DNA of 64,000 nt from NCBI RefSeq assembly GCF_024181585.1, contig NZ_CP054258.1, positions 1,302,001-1,366,000 on the forward strand. Direction: 5' to 3'. Position numbers and translations under genes: made by a program. This document shows positions 41,689-49,666 of the stretch, piece by piece. Under the pieces are notes generated by a model. It ran no database searches. It was not told the DNA's origin and saw nothing but the letters and a program-made list of their open reading frames with translations. Source of the DNA: Treponema socranskii subsp. buccale (GTDB taxonomy: Bacteria; Spirochaetota; Spirochaetia; Treponematales; Treponemataceae). Within the stretch, counting starts at the first letter, position 1. Each line of letters opens with the position of its first letter.

Positions 41689-41733
41689 AACGACAGTATA
41701 GCTTACATCCGCGCGATGTGCTATATTCGATAT
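41689..41733. promoter_or_regulatory. 45-bp divergent promoter region, leaderless in both directions
   Basis: Minus strand: TATACT (41695-41700) is 6 bases from the pseudouridine-synthase ATG. Plus strand: TATATT (41722-41727) is 6 bases from the trpS ATG. The -35 regions must overlap each other, so the two genes probably compete for RNA polymerase. Confidence 0.6.
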
Positions 41734-42828
41734 ATGAACGAACGCGATGAAATACAATATGCCGACGAGAGCGGCACCTACGAAGCTTCTCTTGCCAAAA
41801 GCCGGGAAATCGAAAAAGATATTCAACTCAATCCGAAAAAATACCGCGTGCTCACGGGCGACCGTCCGACGGGAAGACTGCACATCGGGCACTATTTCGG
41901 ATCGCTTCAAAACCGCGTGCGGCTGCAAAATCTCGGTGTTCCGACCATGGTGCTGATCGCCGATTACCAAGTGCTCACCGATCACGACGCTTTCCGCGAA
42001 ATCAGCCAAAATACGAAACAGCTCGTCATCGATTATCTTGCGGCGGGGATCAAACCGGGAAAAGACGTCGTCATCTATCCGCACAGCTACGTACCCGAAT
42101 GCAATCAGCTCATGCTGCCCTTTTTAACGCTCGTGTCGAACGCGGAGCTTATGCGGAATCCGACCGTCAAAGAGGAAATACAGTCCGCCGGTATAAAAAA
42201 CGTAAACGCCGGCATGTACACGTATCCCGTCCATCAGGCATGCGATATCCTTTTTTGTAAAGCGAACGTCGTTCCCGTCGGAAAGGATCAGCTTCCGCAC
42301 CTCGAAATGACGCGCACGATCGCGCGGCGCTTCAACGACCGCTTTGCAAAAGACGCTCCCGTGTTTCCCGAACCCTATGCGCTCCTTTCGAAAACGCCGA
42401 ATATCAAAGGGCTTGACGGCAGCCAAAAGATGAGCAAAAGCCGCGGCAATGCGATCATGCTGTGCGCGAGCGAAGACGAAACGGCGGCTTTGATACAAAA
42501 AGCGAAAACCGACGGCGAGCGGCGGATCACCTACGATCCGGTAAATCGTCCCGAAGTGGCGAACCTTTTACAGCTCATTTCGCTGTGCACGGACGAAGCT
42601 CCCGAATCGATTGCCGAGCGCATCGGAGACGGCGGCGGAAAAATGCTTAAAAGCCTGCTCACCGAAAGCCTCAACGAAAAACTCCGCCCGCTCCGCACCG
42701 AGCGGAAAAAACTCGAAAAGGACGAAGCGTATATCAAAAGCGTCCTCATTGACGGCATACGAGCCGCTCGCGCCGTTGCGGAAAAAACGCTCGACGAAGT
42801 GCGGGCGGTCATGAACATGGCGATATAG
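41734..42828 (+). CDS. trpS: Tryptophanyl-tRNA synthetase
   Basis: Charges tRNA-Trp. 364 residues of class I architecture: the HIGH motif in GRLHIGHYFGSLQN near residue 48 and the KMSKS loop in SQKMSKSRGNAI near residue 232, with the family motif MLPFLTLVSNAEL region. The start MNERDEIQYADES at 41734 follows a TATATT box by 6 bases; the upstream open frame overlaps the divergent gene and is discarded. exonuclease III follows after 7 bp. Confidence 0.94.
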   Translation: MNERDEIQYADESGTYEASLAKSREIEKDIQLNPKKYRVLTGDRPTGRLHIGHYFGSLQNRVRLQNLGVPTMVLIADYQVLTDHDAFREISQNTKQLVIDYLAAGIKPGKDVVIYPHSYVPECNQLMLPFLTLVSNAELMRNPTVKEEIQSAGIKNVNAGMYTYPVHQACDILFCKANVVPVGKDQLPHLEMTRTIARRFNDRFAKDAPVFPEPYALLSKTPNIKGLDGSQKMSKSRGNAIMLCASEDETAALIQKAKTDGERRITYDPVNRPEVANLLQLISLCTDEAPESIAERIGDGGGKMLKSLLTESLNEKLRPLRTERKKLEKDEAYIKSVLIDGIRAARAVAEKTLDEVRAVMNMAI

Positions 42829-42835
42829 GGAAAGT

Positions 42836-43597
42836 ATGAACATCATTTCGTGGAACGTAAACGGTATCCGCGCTGTTGAAAAAAAAGGATTTGTCGACTG
42901 GCTCGCCTCCTGCAAAGCCGATATCGTGTGTATTCAGGAAACGAAAGCAAAACCCGAACAGCTTTCGCCCGCTCTTTTGCAGCCCGCAGGCTATACGTCC
43001 TTTTTTGCATCGGCACAAAGGGCGGGCTACAGCGGCACGGCGCTCTATACGAAAAAAACGCCCGACAAAGTCGAATACCTCGGAGATGCCGCCTACGACG
43101 CGGAGGGTAGGGTCGTGAGCGCATATTTCGGAAAGCTCGTCGTCATAAGTGCGTATTTTCCGAACAGCCAGGACGGCGGCAAACGGCTCGAATACAAGCT
43201 CGGCTTTTGCGCTTCGATTTTAAACTATCTCGATACGCTTGTCAAAAAAGGTTTCGACGTCGTGCTGTGCGGCGACTACAATATCGCGCATAAACCGATC
43301 GACTTGGCAAACCCTAAAGCGAACGAAGGCAATGCGGGCTATCTTCCCGAAGAGCGGGCGTGGATGGACGAATTTACATCACGCGGCTATACGGATACGT
43401 TCCGAATGTTTTGCGCGGAACCCGAACGGTATACGTGGTGGAGTTACCGTTTTCACGCGAGGGAAAAAAATATCGGATGGAGAATCGATTATCAGTGCGT
43501 AAACGAAAGCTTTGCACCGCGCATACTATCGAGTGAAATTTTGAGCGACGTTACGGGAAGCGATCACTGCCCGATACGGCTTACAGCGGATGCGTGA
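42836..43597 (+). CDS. xth: Exodeoxyribonuclease III / AP endonuclease
   Basis: Repairs abasic sites and 3' blocks. 253 residues with the exonuclease III landmarks: SWNVNGIRA (Asn), IQETKA (catalytic Glu), SAYFPNSQ, CGDYNIAH (Asp/Asn) and the C-terminal GSDHCPI (Asp-His). A weak GGAAAG site precedes the ATG, 7 bp behind trpS. A clear terminator follows at 43603. Confidence 0.94.
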   Translation: MNIISWNVNGIRAVEKKGFVDWLASCKADIVCIQETKAKPEQLSPALLQPAGYTSFFASAQRAGYSGTALYTKKTPDKVEYLGDAAYDAEGRVVSAYFGKLVVISAYFPNSQDGGKRLEYKLGFCASILNYLDTLVKKGFDVVLCGDYNIAHKPIDLANPKANEGNAGYLPEERAWMDEFTSRGYTDTFRMFCAEPERYTWWSYRFHAREKNIGWRIDYQCVNESFAPRILSSEILSDVTGSDHCPIRLTADA

Positions 43598-43602
43598 GTT
43601 CC

Positions 43603-43642
43603 GCCGCACATTCGATGCTTTGAATGTGCGGCTGCGTTTTTT
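43603..43642 (+). terminator. Rho-independent terminator after exonuclease III
   Basis: GCCGCACATTC and GAATGTGCGGC form an 11-bp perfect stem, with a TGCG step and then six T. It ends the trpS-xth transcript before the convergent FMN-binding gene. Confidence 0.85.
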
Positions 43643-43653
43643 CGAAGACCGTT

Positions 43654-44019
43654 TTATTTTTTCAAAGCAGCGGCATCGCCGCCTGCGGCTTTGACCGCTT
43701 TTTCGACGGCTTCAAGGATCGCACGGGACGTATTCGTCGCTCCCGAAACGGCGTCGACTGCGAGCGTTTGTTTTTTTACGATCGCATCGGGAATCTTTGC
43801 GAACGCGGGATCGGAAAGACCCGGCGTTTCTTTGTGCGAAACGACTTTAATGCTTTTGATCGCATTTTTTGAAAAGGTTACGTCGAGCGTTACATCTCCG
43901 TTATTGCCCTTCGCCGACTCTCTGTAGGTTCCCGCTTTGTACGAGACGTCTTTACCGCTTGCATACAGCGAAAACATTCCGATTACGGCAGCCGCCGCAA
44001 TCACACACAGCTTTTTCAT
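43654..44019 (-). CDS. Exported FMN-binding domain protein
   Basis: 121 residues with a signal peptide (MKKLCVIAAAAVIGMFSLYAS). The FMN_bind pattern is seen: YKAGTYRESAKG, DVTFSKNAIKSIKVVSHKETPGL and the SGATNTS motif, whose Thr is the site of covalent FMN attachment in RnfG/NqrC-like proteins. It may act as a periplasmic flavin electron carrier. AGGAGG lies upstream of the ATG at 44019. MITE copy 2 lies directly upstream and could affect its expression. Confidence 0.85.
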   Translation of the reverse strand: MKKLCVIAAAAVIGMFSLYASGKDVSYKAGTYRESAKGNNGDVTLDVTFSKNAIKSIKVVSHKETPGLSDPAFAKIPDAIVKKQTLAVDAVSGATNTSRAILEAVEKAVKAAGGDAAALKK

Positions 44020-44047
44020 AAAATCATACCTCCTGTTTTTCTGTACA

Positions 44048-44306
44048 CAGAGATTCGCATGAGAAATTTTATTATTAGAAAAAATCTCGTGTAATGTAAA
44101 AAAATCGGCTGCACTCCCGGCAGCAGCCCTGCCGTTCACCGCGGCTGACCGTAATTGGAATCGGACTGCGCGAACTTTTTTTGCAAAAAAGTTCGCTTGC
44201 CATCGGCCAGAGCGGCTCGGCGGCATTGCCGCTGCCTCGTGTTCCGCCTTTTTTATGTAATTATACGCCTCTTTTCTGTGTATACATTTCTCATGCGCAA
44301 TCCCTG
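44048..44306. mobile_element. MITE copy 2 (inverted relative of 35623-35879)
   Basis: About 259 bp, in reverse orientation to copy 1. The right end reads in reverse CAGGGATTGCGCATGAGA, and the left end CAGAGATTCGCATGAG. The interior matches copy 1 over most of its length, including the GCGAACTTTTT hairpin. No clear target duplication remains, so it is probably the older insertion. Confidence 0.8.
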
Positions 44307-44376
44307 TTCTCTTATACAGTCTTTTCGAATTCGTTTCGAATGATAAACGATATTTGAAAAAATCTCCAGACGTCCG

Positions 44377-45528
44377 TCACATATTCCCGTTTTCATTCGG
44401 GCTTTCGCGCTTCGAGATTTCATCCGCACGGGCAATCAGTTTTTTTGCCGTATCGATTTCAGCAGGGAAAGGATATTTTTTCGAAATCTTTTCCAAGCGG
44501 GCCTTTATACGGGAAGCTTCGCGAACGTCTTTTTCTACGAGGAGCGCATACGCGTATTCGGTCTGTATGACCGACGGCACATTTTTCATTCGTTTCATAA
44601 AATCGATTTGCGTTTGCGTTATTAATTTTTTCAATGTGCCGTCGTCTCGTTCGCCTGTAGACTCGTAATAGATGCGCATACAAGTCAATAAGCCTTTGGC
44701 TGTACCTGAAAGAGCGTGGTTTTCCGAAAGCTCGTTTTCGATAAGCGCGCACACTTCTTTCGGCTCGCTCCCTGTTTCTGCCCGTGCAAGGAGGCGCACC
44801 GTGCGTATCGATGCGGCATAGACACTCTGCGTATCGTCGGTTTCATTAAACCATTCGGAAGGGATGTCTTCGAATTTTACGCCGCGGTACTGCGCCGCGC
44901 TTATTTTTTCGCAGGCCCAAAACGATTTCCGTATATTTTTATGTTTTAATAGATCGAATAATTGCTTTCCGTCGGTATTGAGCAATTTTGTCTTTATCGG
45001 CAAAATCGAAACGATCGCAATATACGCATTGACAAAAGCGGGAAACAAAAATGCGTGAGGGAAAAACAATACTCCGCTTCCGATGCCGAATGCAAAGGCG
45101 AAAATGCAGACAAGCGCGAAAAATGCGTTGCCGAAAGTGCCGCCTAAAAGATAGAGTCTAAAAGGGAAGCTGCCGTCTTTCATATCGGGCACTTCCATAG
45201 CGCAAAAGCCGAGCGCTCCGGGAAGTTTATAGACAAAGCGCCGCAGGCGTCCGTCCCGCATCAAAAAAAGATGGTGTCCGAAACCGATTGCAGCGAATGT
45301 ATACCCCGTCAAAAGACCGAAAATCAAATGCCCGAATTCGTGAACGATTACCGCAGAGGCAATCGACAGGCAATACGCAGTGCCCAGTAAAACGATCGTC
45401 GCTACTGTCGTAAAAAACGCGGAAAGGGAAAATCCGAATTTATGTATCGATGCAAACAAAATGATGCCGAGACAAAAAGCGATATACGTTATAAAAAACA
45501 GTTTCGGAAATCTGCGGCGCTTTTTCAT
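44377..45528 (-). CDS. M50-family (site-2-protease-like) membrane metallopeptidase
   Basis: 383 residues. Two N-terminal membrane helices, the second bearing the zinc-binding HEFGH motif (VIVHEFGHLIFGLLTG, near residue 65). Two or three more helices lie around residues 120-175, with SILPIKTKLLNTDGKQL carrying the third zinc ligand (an Asp in the N-x-D-G motif). The C-terminal ~190 residues are cytoplasmic and helical. Intramembrane proteolysis of an unknown substrate is inferred. The start overlaps the cca stop by 4 bp, so they are coupled. Confidence 0.78.
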   Translation of the reverse strand: MKKRRRFPKLFFITYIAFCLGIILFASIHKFGFSLSAFFTTVATIVLLGTAYCLSIASAVIVHEFGHLIFGLLTGYTFAAIGFGHHLFLMRDGRLRRFVYKLPGALGFCAMEVPDMKDGSFPFRLYLLGGTFGNAFFALVCIFAFAFGIGSGVLFFPHAFLFPAFVNAYIAIVSILPIKTKLLNTDGKQLFDLLKHKNIRKSFWACEKISAAQYRGVKFEDIPSEWFNETDDTQSVYAASIRTVRLLARAETGSEPKEVCALIENELSENHALSGTAKGLLTCMRIYYESTGERDDGTLKKLITQTQIDFMKRMKNVPSVIQTEYAYALLVEKDVREASRIKARLEKISKKYPFPAEIDTAKKLIARADEISKRESPNENGNM

Positions 45529-46940
45529 TTTACATCCTTTTCATCTTTTCGGTATATATTCCGTGCGATCGCCAAAAGCTTCTCTTTTGTGTTTTCTTTC
45601 GGATCGTCGAGTACGGTGTCGAAAAGTTCTTTGAGCACGCGCCCCATCTCTTTTCCCCGAGGTATTCCGGCGTCTGCAAGATCGTCTCCGCTTACCGCCA
45701 AATCCTTGAGCGAAAGCGCCGAATTTTCTTTTTGTACGGCTTCGATCCGCTTTTTCAATTCGACGATATTTTTTCCGACAGCGCTGTCGTGCATTCGCAC
45801 GGGTTCCCGCTTCATGCCGTAGATATCGGCAAGGCGCAAATCGAAGAGGTCGTCGATACACTCCGTTCCAGTGCGCACGATAAAGCGGCGGACGGCGGCA
45901 TCGCTCCATGCGCTTTCGTAATGGAACATGTATTCGGCTACGAGATGCGAAACCGAAGCGACGGTTTTTGCCGGAAAGCGAAGGCGCGTGAGGATTTTTT
46001 TCGTCATTTCGGCGCTTATCCGCTCGTGGTTGTAAAACGTTATCATTTCGATGCCGTTTTCAGTGAGTACCCGCTTGGTTTTCGGCTTTCCGATATCGTG
46101 AAAGAGGGCTGCAAGACGCACGGTGAGATTGTCTTTCGGTGCGCCGTCGCAGGCGTAAAAGAGGTGATCGAGCACGTCGAAGTCGTGAAAGCCCCGAGAG
46201 TCGGACTGGAGACAGCCGCGCCCTTCGAGGAGTTCGGGGATAAAGAGGGCGAGTATACCCGTTTTTTCGAGCATTTTCAGCGCGACCGAGGGTTCATCGG
46301 AAGCCAGCATTTTAATGAATTCGTCGCGAAAGCGCTCAATCGAAATTTTTTGAACGACGGCGAGCGTTTCGCCCTCGAAAATGTCTGAATATGTATACTT
46401 TTCTATACGGAATTGCAATTGCGCGGCGAATCTGATCGCTCGAACGGGGCGGAGACCGTCTTCTCCGAAGCGTTCGTGCGGATTTCCGACCGCACGGATG
46501 AGTTTTTCTTTGATGTCGGCTCTGCCGGAAAAGGGGTCGACGAGTTTTCCGTCGGCGAGGTCGACGGCGATCGCATTCATCGTAAAGTCCCGCCGCGAAA
46601 GGTCGTCTTCGATCGACGCCGCATAGGCAACGCTGTCGGGATGCCGTCCGTCCGAATAGCTCGATTCGGTGCGGAAAGTCGTCGTTTCGATGTGGTACCC
46701 CATGAGGTGCACGGTTACCGTTCCGTGCGCGATCCCCGTCGGAATGACGCGATGAAAGAGACGCATGACGTCTTCGGGCTTTGCATCGGTTGCAACGTCG
46801 TAATCGTGCGGCGGAAGTCCCATGAGTATATCGCGTACGGCTCCTCCGACGAGGTAGGAGCGGAAACCGCTGCGGGAAAAAATCTCGTGCATTTTTTTGA
46901 GGACGGGAGGAATTTTTATGTTCTTTGCGCTACTATACAT
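45525..46940 (-). CDS. cca: CCA-adding tRNA nucleotidyltransferase with HD domain
   Basis: Adds or repairs the 3' CCA of tRNAs, which in this window do not encode it. 471 residues: YLVGGAVRDILMGLPPHDYDVATDA with the DxD catalytic pair, then RRDFTMNAIAVD, EDGLRPVRAIRFAAQ and a C-terminal HD domain (LAALFHDIGKPKT, FYNHERISAE). The start at 46940 has no Shine-Dalgarno; TATAAT lies 9 bases upstream. Divergent from the thiamine pyrophosphokinase gene with only 2 bp between start codons. Confidence 0.9.
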   Translation of the reverse strand: MYSSAKNIKIPPVLKKMHEIFSRSGFRSYLVGGAVRDILMGLPPHDYDVATDAKPEDVMRLFHRVIPTGIAHGTVTVHLMGYHIETTTFRTESSYSDGRHPDSVAYAASIEDDLSRRDFTMNAIAVDLADGKLVDPFSGRADIKEKLIRAVGNPHERFGEDGLRPVRAIRFAAQLQFRIEKYTYSDIFEGETLAVVQKISIERFRDEFIKMLASDEPSVALKMLEKTGILALFIPELLEGRGCLQSDSRGFHDFDVLDHLFYACDGAPKDNLTVRLAALFHDIGKPKTKRVLTENGIEMITFYNHERISAEMTKKILTRLRFPAKTVASVSHLVAEYMFHYESAWSDAAVRRFIVRTGTECIDDLFDLRLADIYGMKREPVRMHDSAVGKNIVELKKRIEAVQKENSALSLKDLAVSGDDLADAGIPRGKEMGRVLKELFDTVLDDPKENTKEKLLAIARNIYRKDEKDVK

Positions 46941-46955
46941 GTATGAGCGATTATA
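46931..46955. promoter_or_regulatory. Overlapping divergent promoters of cca and thiamine pyrophosphokinase
   Basis: Plus-strand TACTAT (46931-46936) sits inside the cca coding start and lies 6 bases from ATG 46943. Minus-strand TATAAT (46950-46955) sits inside the thiamine pyrophosphokinase gene and is 9 bases from the cca ATG. Each gene thus carries the other's -10 box. Confidence 0.6.
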
Positions 46956-47755
46956 AGTTTTCCGAGCGGAAAAAGTCTATACGCTGCACGATCTTTACCG
47001 GAGGCGATGCCCCGGAGCCTGAAGCGGTCGAATCGTACTTTACTTTCCATGCGCCCGACATAGTCATCGCTGCGGATTCGGGACTCGATACGCTCAAGCG
47101 TTATGCGGACGCGTTCAAAAACGGGGAAGCGGCATCCATCGATTTGACGCCCGATCTCATCGTCGGGGACTTCGACAGCATTTCCGATATAAAGCTCATC
47201 GATGTGTACGGGCGGAGCGATGATGAAAGTCCGCAGTTCGGAGAAAAACGGGGAGCGGTGCGCATCGAGCGCTTTCCCTGCGACAAAGATTTTACCGATA
47301 CGGAACTCGCTTTGGATGCGGCGTTCCGTGAAGCTTCTTTACAAAATGCAATTCCGTTTATCACGCTCATCGGAGGCGGGGGCGGCAGGCTCGATCACCT
47401 TTTGGCGATCTGCGATTCGTTTTGTACTCCGCAGCATGCCGACGTGTGGCTTCTTTCGAACGAAGCCGTCTATCTTTTAAAAAGCGGAACTGCTTGCGAC
47501 ATCTCCGATTTAAAACGAAATGACATCGTTTCCGTTGCCCGCACGGCTTCTTCCCGCACCGGAGGAAAGCTCGTATCGCACGGCCTTTTTTGGGAAAACT
47601 TTCGAAGAGAGGGTATGCCGAGCATCAGCAACCGCATTTCGGAAAATTATTTTACGGCTCGAAAGCCCGTGACGTTCAGCGCATGCGAAACGGATTTTTT
47701 GCTCATCCTGCCCTTGTCCGCACGGGTTACATTCCGTCCGCAAGAAAATCGATGA
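46943..47755 (+). CDS. Thiamine pyrophosphokinase
   Basis: Converts thiamine to thiamine diphosphate using ATP. 270 residues with the family blocks IVIAADSGLDTLKRY, PDLIVGDFDSIS, FPCDKDFTDTELALDAA and LIGGGGGRLDHLLA. The start at 46943 is dictated by a TACTAT box 6 bases upstream. The C-terminal thiamine-binding part is present (TRKPVTFS-like ARKPVTFSACETDF). The 3' end overlaps the convergent membrane-protein gene by 29 bp. Confidence 0.88.
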   Translation: MSDYKFSERKKSIRCTIFTGGDAPEPEAVESYFTFHAPDIVIAADSGLDTLKRYADAFKNGEAASIDLTPDLIVGDFDSISDIKLIDVYGRSDDESPQFGEKRGAVRIERFPCDKDFTDTELALDAAFREASLQNAIPFITLIGGGGGRLDHLLAICDSFCTPQHADVWLLSNEAVYLLKSGTACDISDLKRNDIVSVARTASSRTGGKLVSHGLFWENFRREGMPSISNRISENYFTARKPVTFSACETDFLLILPLSARVTFRPQENR

Positions 47756-48092
47756 GGCGGGATGCGAACATGCACACAAAACCGAAAGCCGCCGTAAAAA
47801 GCATAAGTGCGGCCGACACGATGTAGAGCGCGCGGCGAGCGGTATTTTTTTTGAGCGCATAGACGAGGGAGACGACGAAACCCGCAAATGAAAAAACGAA
47901 GAGCATGATAGCTGCGAGAGAAGCCGCGGTTAAAATAAGATATTGGTTTTCATCGAGAAAATTTTGATAATTTCCGATAGCGTAAAAAACGAGGAGAGAA
48001 AATAAAAAAAGTACGAAAAATAAAACCGTACGCGCCACGAGCCGGTATAAAACGGGTTTTGAATCGTCCTTTTCAATGTTTTCGCCGCTCAT
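47727..48092 (-). CDS. Small membrane protein of unknown function
   Basis: 121 residues with three clear membrane helices (about residues 18-42, 50-75 and 85-110) and a charged N-terminus (MSGENIEKDDSK). No domain recognised. It converges on and overlaps the end of the thiamine pyrophosphokinase gene. Confidence 0.6.
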   Translation of the reverse strand: MSGENIEKDDSKPVLYRLVARTVLFFVLFLFSLLVFYAIGNYQNFLDENQYLILTAASLAAIMLFVFSFAGFVVSLVYALKKNTARRALYIVSAALMLFTAAFGFVCMFASRLIDFLADGM

Positions 48093-48164
48093 CGCCCCAC
48101 CTTGCAGTTATCGCAAAAAAGATTATAATTTTGAGTATACAGAAAATACGTACGTAGAGGAAGT

Positions 48165-48917
48165 ATGAAAAAGGTTATCGCGATATTTTTTATTTTACTT
48201 GTTTTGGCGGGCGTCGTGTTTTATTTCGGATGGACGCAGTTCAAAGTCGGCGCGGGCGAATGCGGCGTGCTCATATCGAAAACGAGCGGCGTCAACAGCG
48301 AGCCTGTTATGCCGGGCAAATTTTCATGGCATTGGGAATGTCTGCTTCCGACGAACGCGGTGCTCCGCGTATTCAGCTTAAAGCCGCGCTCGGTGACGAA
48401 AACCGTATCGGGCTCGCTTCCGTCGGCTGATGTGTACAGCACCGCTTTTCAATCGGCTCCCGATTTTTCATATCGATTCGATTTTATCTGTACGGCGCGC
48501 GTTACGCCTGAAAACATCATCGCCCTCGTAAAAAACGGTATCGTCACCGATGCGGAAAGCCTCGACGCATATCTCGATTCTTCGTGCACCGCTCTCGCGG
48601 GAAAAGCCGCGGCGTATATTTTAATAAAGTCGTCCGACAGCACCGACTTCCAGCCGGAAACCGTTACGTCGGAAGAGATCCTCGAAGGACTTCGCGCATC
48701 GGTCGATTATCCGAACATCGTCTTCGACAACTTTGCCGTTCTTTCGTCGAAGCTGCCCGACCGTACATTGTATAACAGCGCGCGCGACGCGTATATCGAA
48801 GCGCAGCACATACAGCAAGTGCGTACGGAAGCGCGGAATAGGGACGTAAACGAACTTTTAAAAACCTATCCCGAACTGCAGGGAAGTTTTTCCGGTACCG
48901 AAAAGAGCGGCCGATGA
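48165..48917 (+). CDS. Membrane-anchored SPFH/band-7-like protein
   Basis: 250 residues. One N-terminal membrane anchor (KKVIAIFFILLVLAGVVFYFG) is followed by a region similar to band-7/SPFH starts (VGAGECGVLIS, VMPGKFSWHWECLLP) and a helical C-terminus rich in Ala, Arg and Glu (ARDAYIEAQHIQQVRTEARNRD). Probably exposed to the periplasm and oligomeric. AGAGGA precedes the ATG. It overlaps aroH by 4 bp. The family assignment is moderate. Confidence 0.6.
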   Translation: MKKVIAIFFILLVLAGVVFYFGWTQFKVGAGECGVLISKTSGVNSEPVMPGKFSWHWECLLPTNAVLRVFSLKPRSVTKTVSGSLPSADVYSTAFQSAPDFSYRFDFICTARVTPENIIALVKNGIVTDAESLDAYLDSSCTALAGKAAAYILIKSSDSTDFQPETVTSEEILEGLRASVDYPNIVFDNFAVLSSKLPDRTLYNSARDAYIEAQHIQQVRTEARNRDVNELLKTYPELQGSFSGTEKSGR

Positions 48918-49297
48918 CAAAACGTCTCTACGGTTTACGCGGAGCGACGGGCGCGGAAAATACGGCCGAATCGATTACGAAAGGGGTGTGCGATATGTGC
49001 ACATCGCTTTTTAAACTTAACAATATCGCTCCGGAAGACATCGTATCGATACAGTTTACAATGACCGAAGATCTGAACGCAAAAAATCCCGCTTCCGCGC
49101 TCAGATGCGGACAAAACGAAATCGACGTTTCCGCCTGCGCGCTTTTTTGCAGTCAAGAAGCTTCTGTCCGCGGCATGGCGAAAGGTATGATCCGCGTACT
49201 CGTCACCGCATACATGGACGAGGGCGCCTCCGTGCGCCACGTATACATAAACGGAGCGGAAACGCTGCGCCCCGATTTTTCAAAAAAAACTACTTGA
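48914..49297 (+). CDS. aroH: Chorismate mutase, AroH type
   Basis: Monofunctional enzyme turning chorismate into prephenate for Phe/Tyr synthesis. 127 residues with AroH landmarks: GLRGATGAENTAESI at the N-terminus, EDIVSIQFTMTEDLNAKNPASALR and the C-terminal VYINGAETLRPD. The active-site Arg (GLRGAT) and the Glu/Arg region appear intact. Coupled to the preceding membrane protein by ATGA overlap. No other aromatic pathway gene is in the window. Confidence 0.85.
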   Translation: MTKRLYGLRGATGAENTAESITKGVCDMCTSLFKLNNIAPEDIVSIQFTMTEDLNAKNPASALRCGQNEIDVSACALFCSQEASVRGMAKGMIRVLVTAYMDEGASVRHVYINGAETLRPDFSKKTT

Positions 49298-49322
49298 CGA
49301 GATTTATATTATTATATAGTAT
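49294..49322 (+). promoter_or_regulatory. Promoter of the tRNA-Thr/tRNA-Tyr pair
   Basis: TTGACG (49294-49299), 17-bp spacer, TAGTAT (49317-49322), about 15 bp before the tRNA-Thr 5' end. It overlaps the end of aroH. Confidence 0.7.
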
Positions 49323-49337
49323 GTGCCGACCTGCAGC

Positions 49338-49411
49338 GCCGATTTAGCTCAGCTGGTAGCAGCGCGTGATTTGTAATCTCGAGGTCCAGGGTTCGAATCC
49401 CTGAGTCGGCT
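49338..49411 (+). tRNA. tRNA-Thr (anticodon TGT)
   Basis: Complete cloverleaf: acceptor GCCGATT/AGTCGGC with discriminator T, D-arm AGCTCAGCTGG, anticodon loop TTTGTAA giving TGT (codon ACA), T-arm GGTTCGAATCC. CCA not encoded. Confidence 0.93.
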
Positions 49412-49415
49412 TTTT

Positions 49416-49497
49416 GGGGAGTTTCCAGAGTGGTCAAATGGGACAGACTGTAAATCTGCTGGCTATGCCTTCGTAGGTTCGAATCCTTCACTCCCCA
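49416..49497 (+). tRNA. tRNA-Tyr (anticodon GTA)
   Basis: Class II tRNA of 82 nt starting 4 nt after tRNA-Thr: acceptor GGGGAGT/ACTCCCC with discriminator A, anticodon CTGTAAA giving GTA (codons UAC/UAU), a variable arm typical of bacterial tRNA-Tyr, T-arm GGTTCGAATCC. Confidence 0.93.
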
Positions 49498-49502
49498 TTG
49501 CG

Positions 49503-49648
49503 AAAGGGGCTGTCCAAAAACTGAAGTTTTTGGACAGCTTCCTTGATTTTATGTGCGACGTTTAAAATTAAGTCATTATAATATAAAGACTTAATTTTAA
49601 ACTCGACAGGCTGTCGAGAAAGTAACCGACTTTTGAGACAGCCCCTTT
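49503..49648. mobile_element. Small MITE with AAAGGGGCTGTC termini
   Basis: Terminal inverted repeats AAAGGGGCTGTCC and (reverse) AAAGGGGCTGTCTC enclose ~146 bp. The left end itself is a perfect hairpin (GGCTGTCCAAAAACT with AGTTTTTGGACAGC) that could also terminate the tRNA transcript. The centre has an AAATTAAGTC/GACTTAATTT palindrome and the AAACTCGACA motif seen at 813 and 14300. 26 bp are shared with 7966-7991. No coding capacity. Confidence 0.75.
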
Positions 49649-49666
49649 TTCTTTATACTGATACCT

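Noticed and set aside
41689-42084. Extended start of the pseudouridine synthase into trpS
   Set aside because: The extra 132 residues are antisense to trpS, and the promoter box fits the ATG at 41688.
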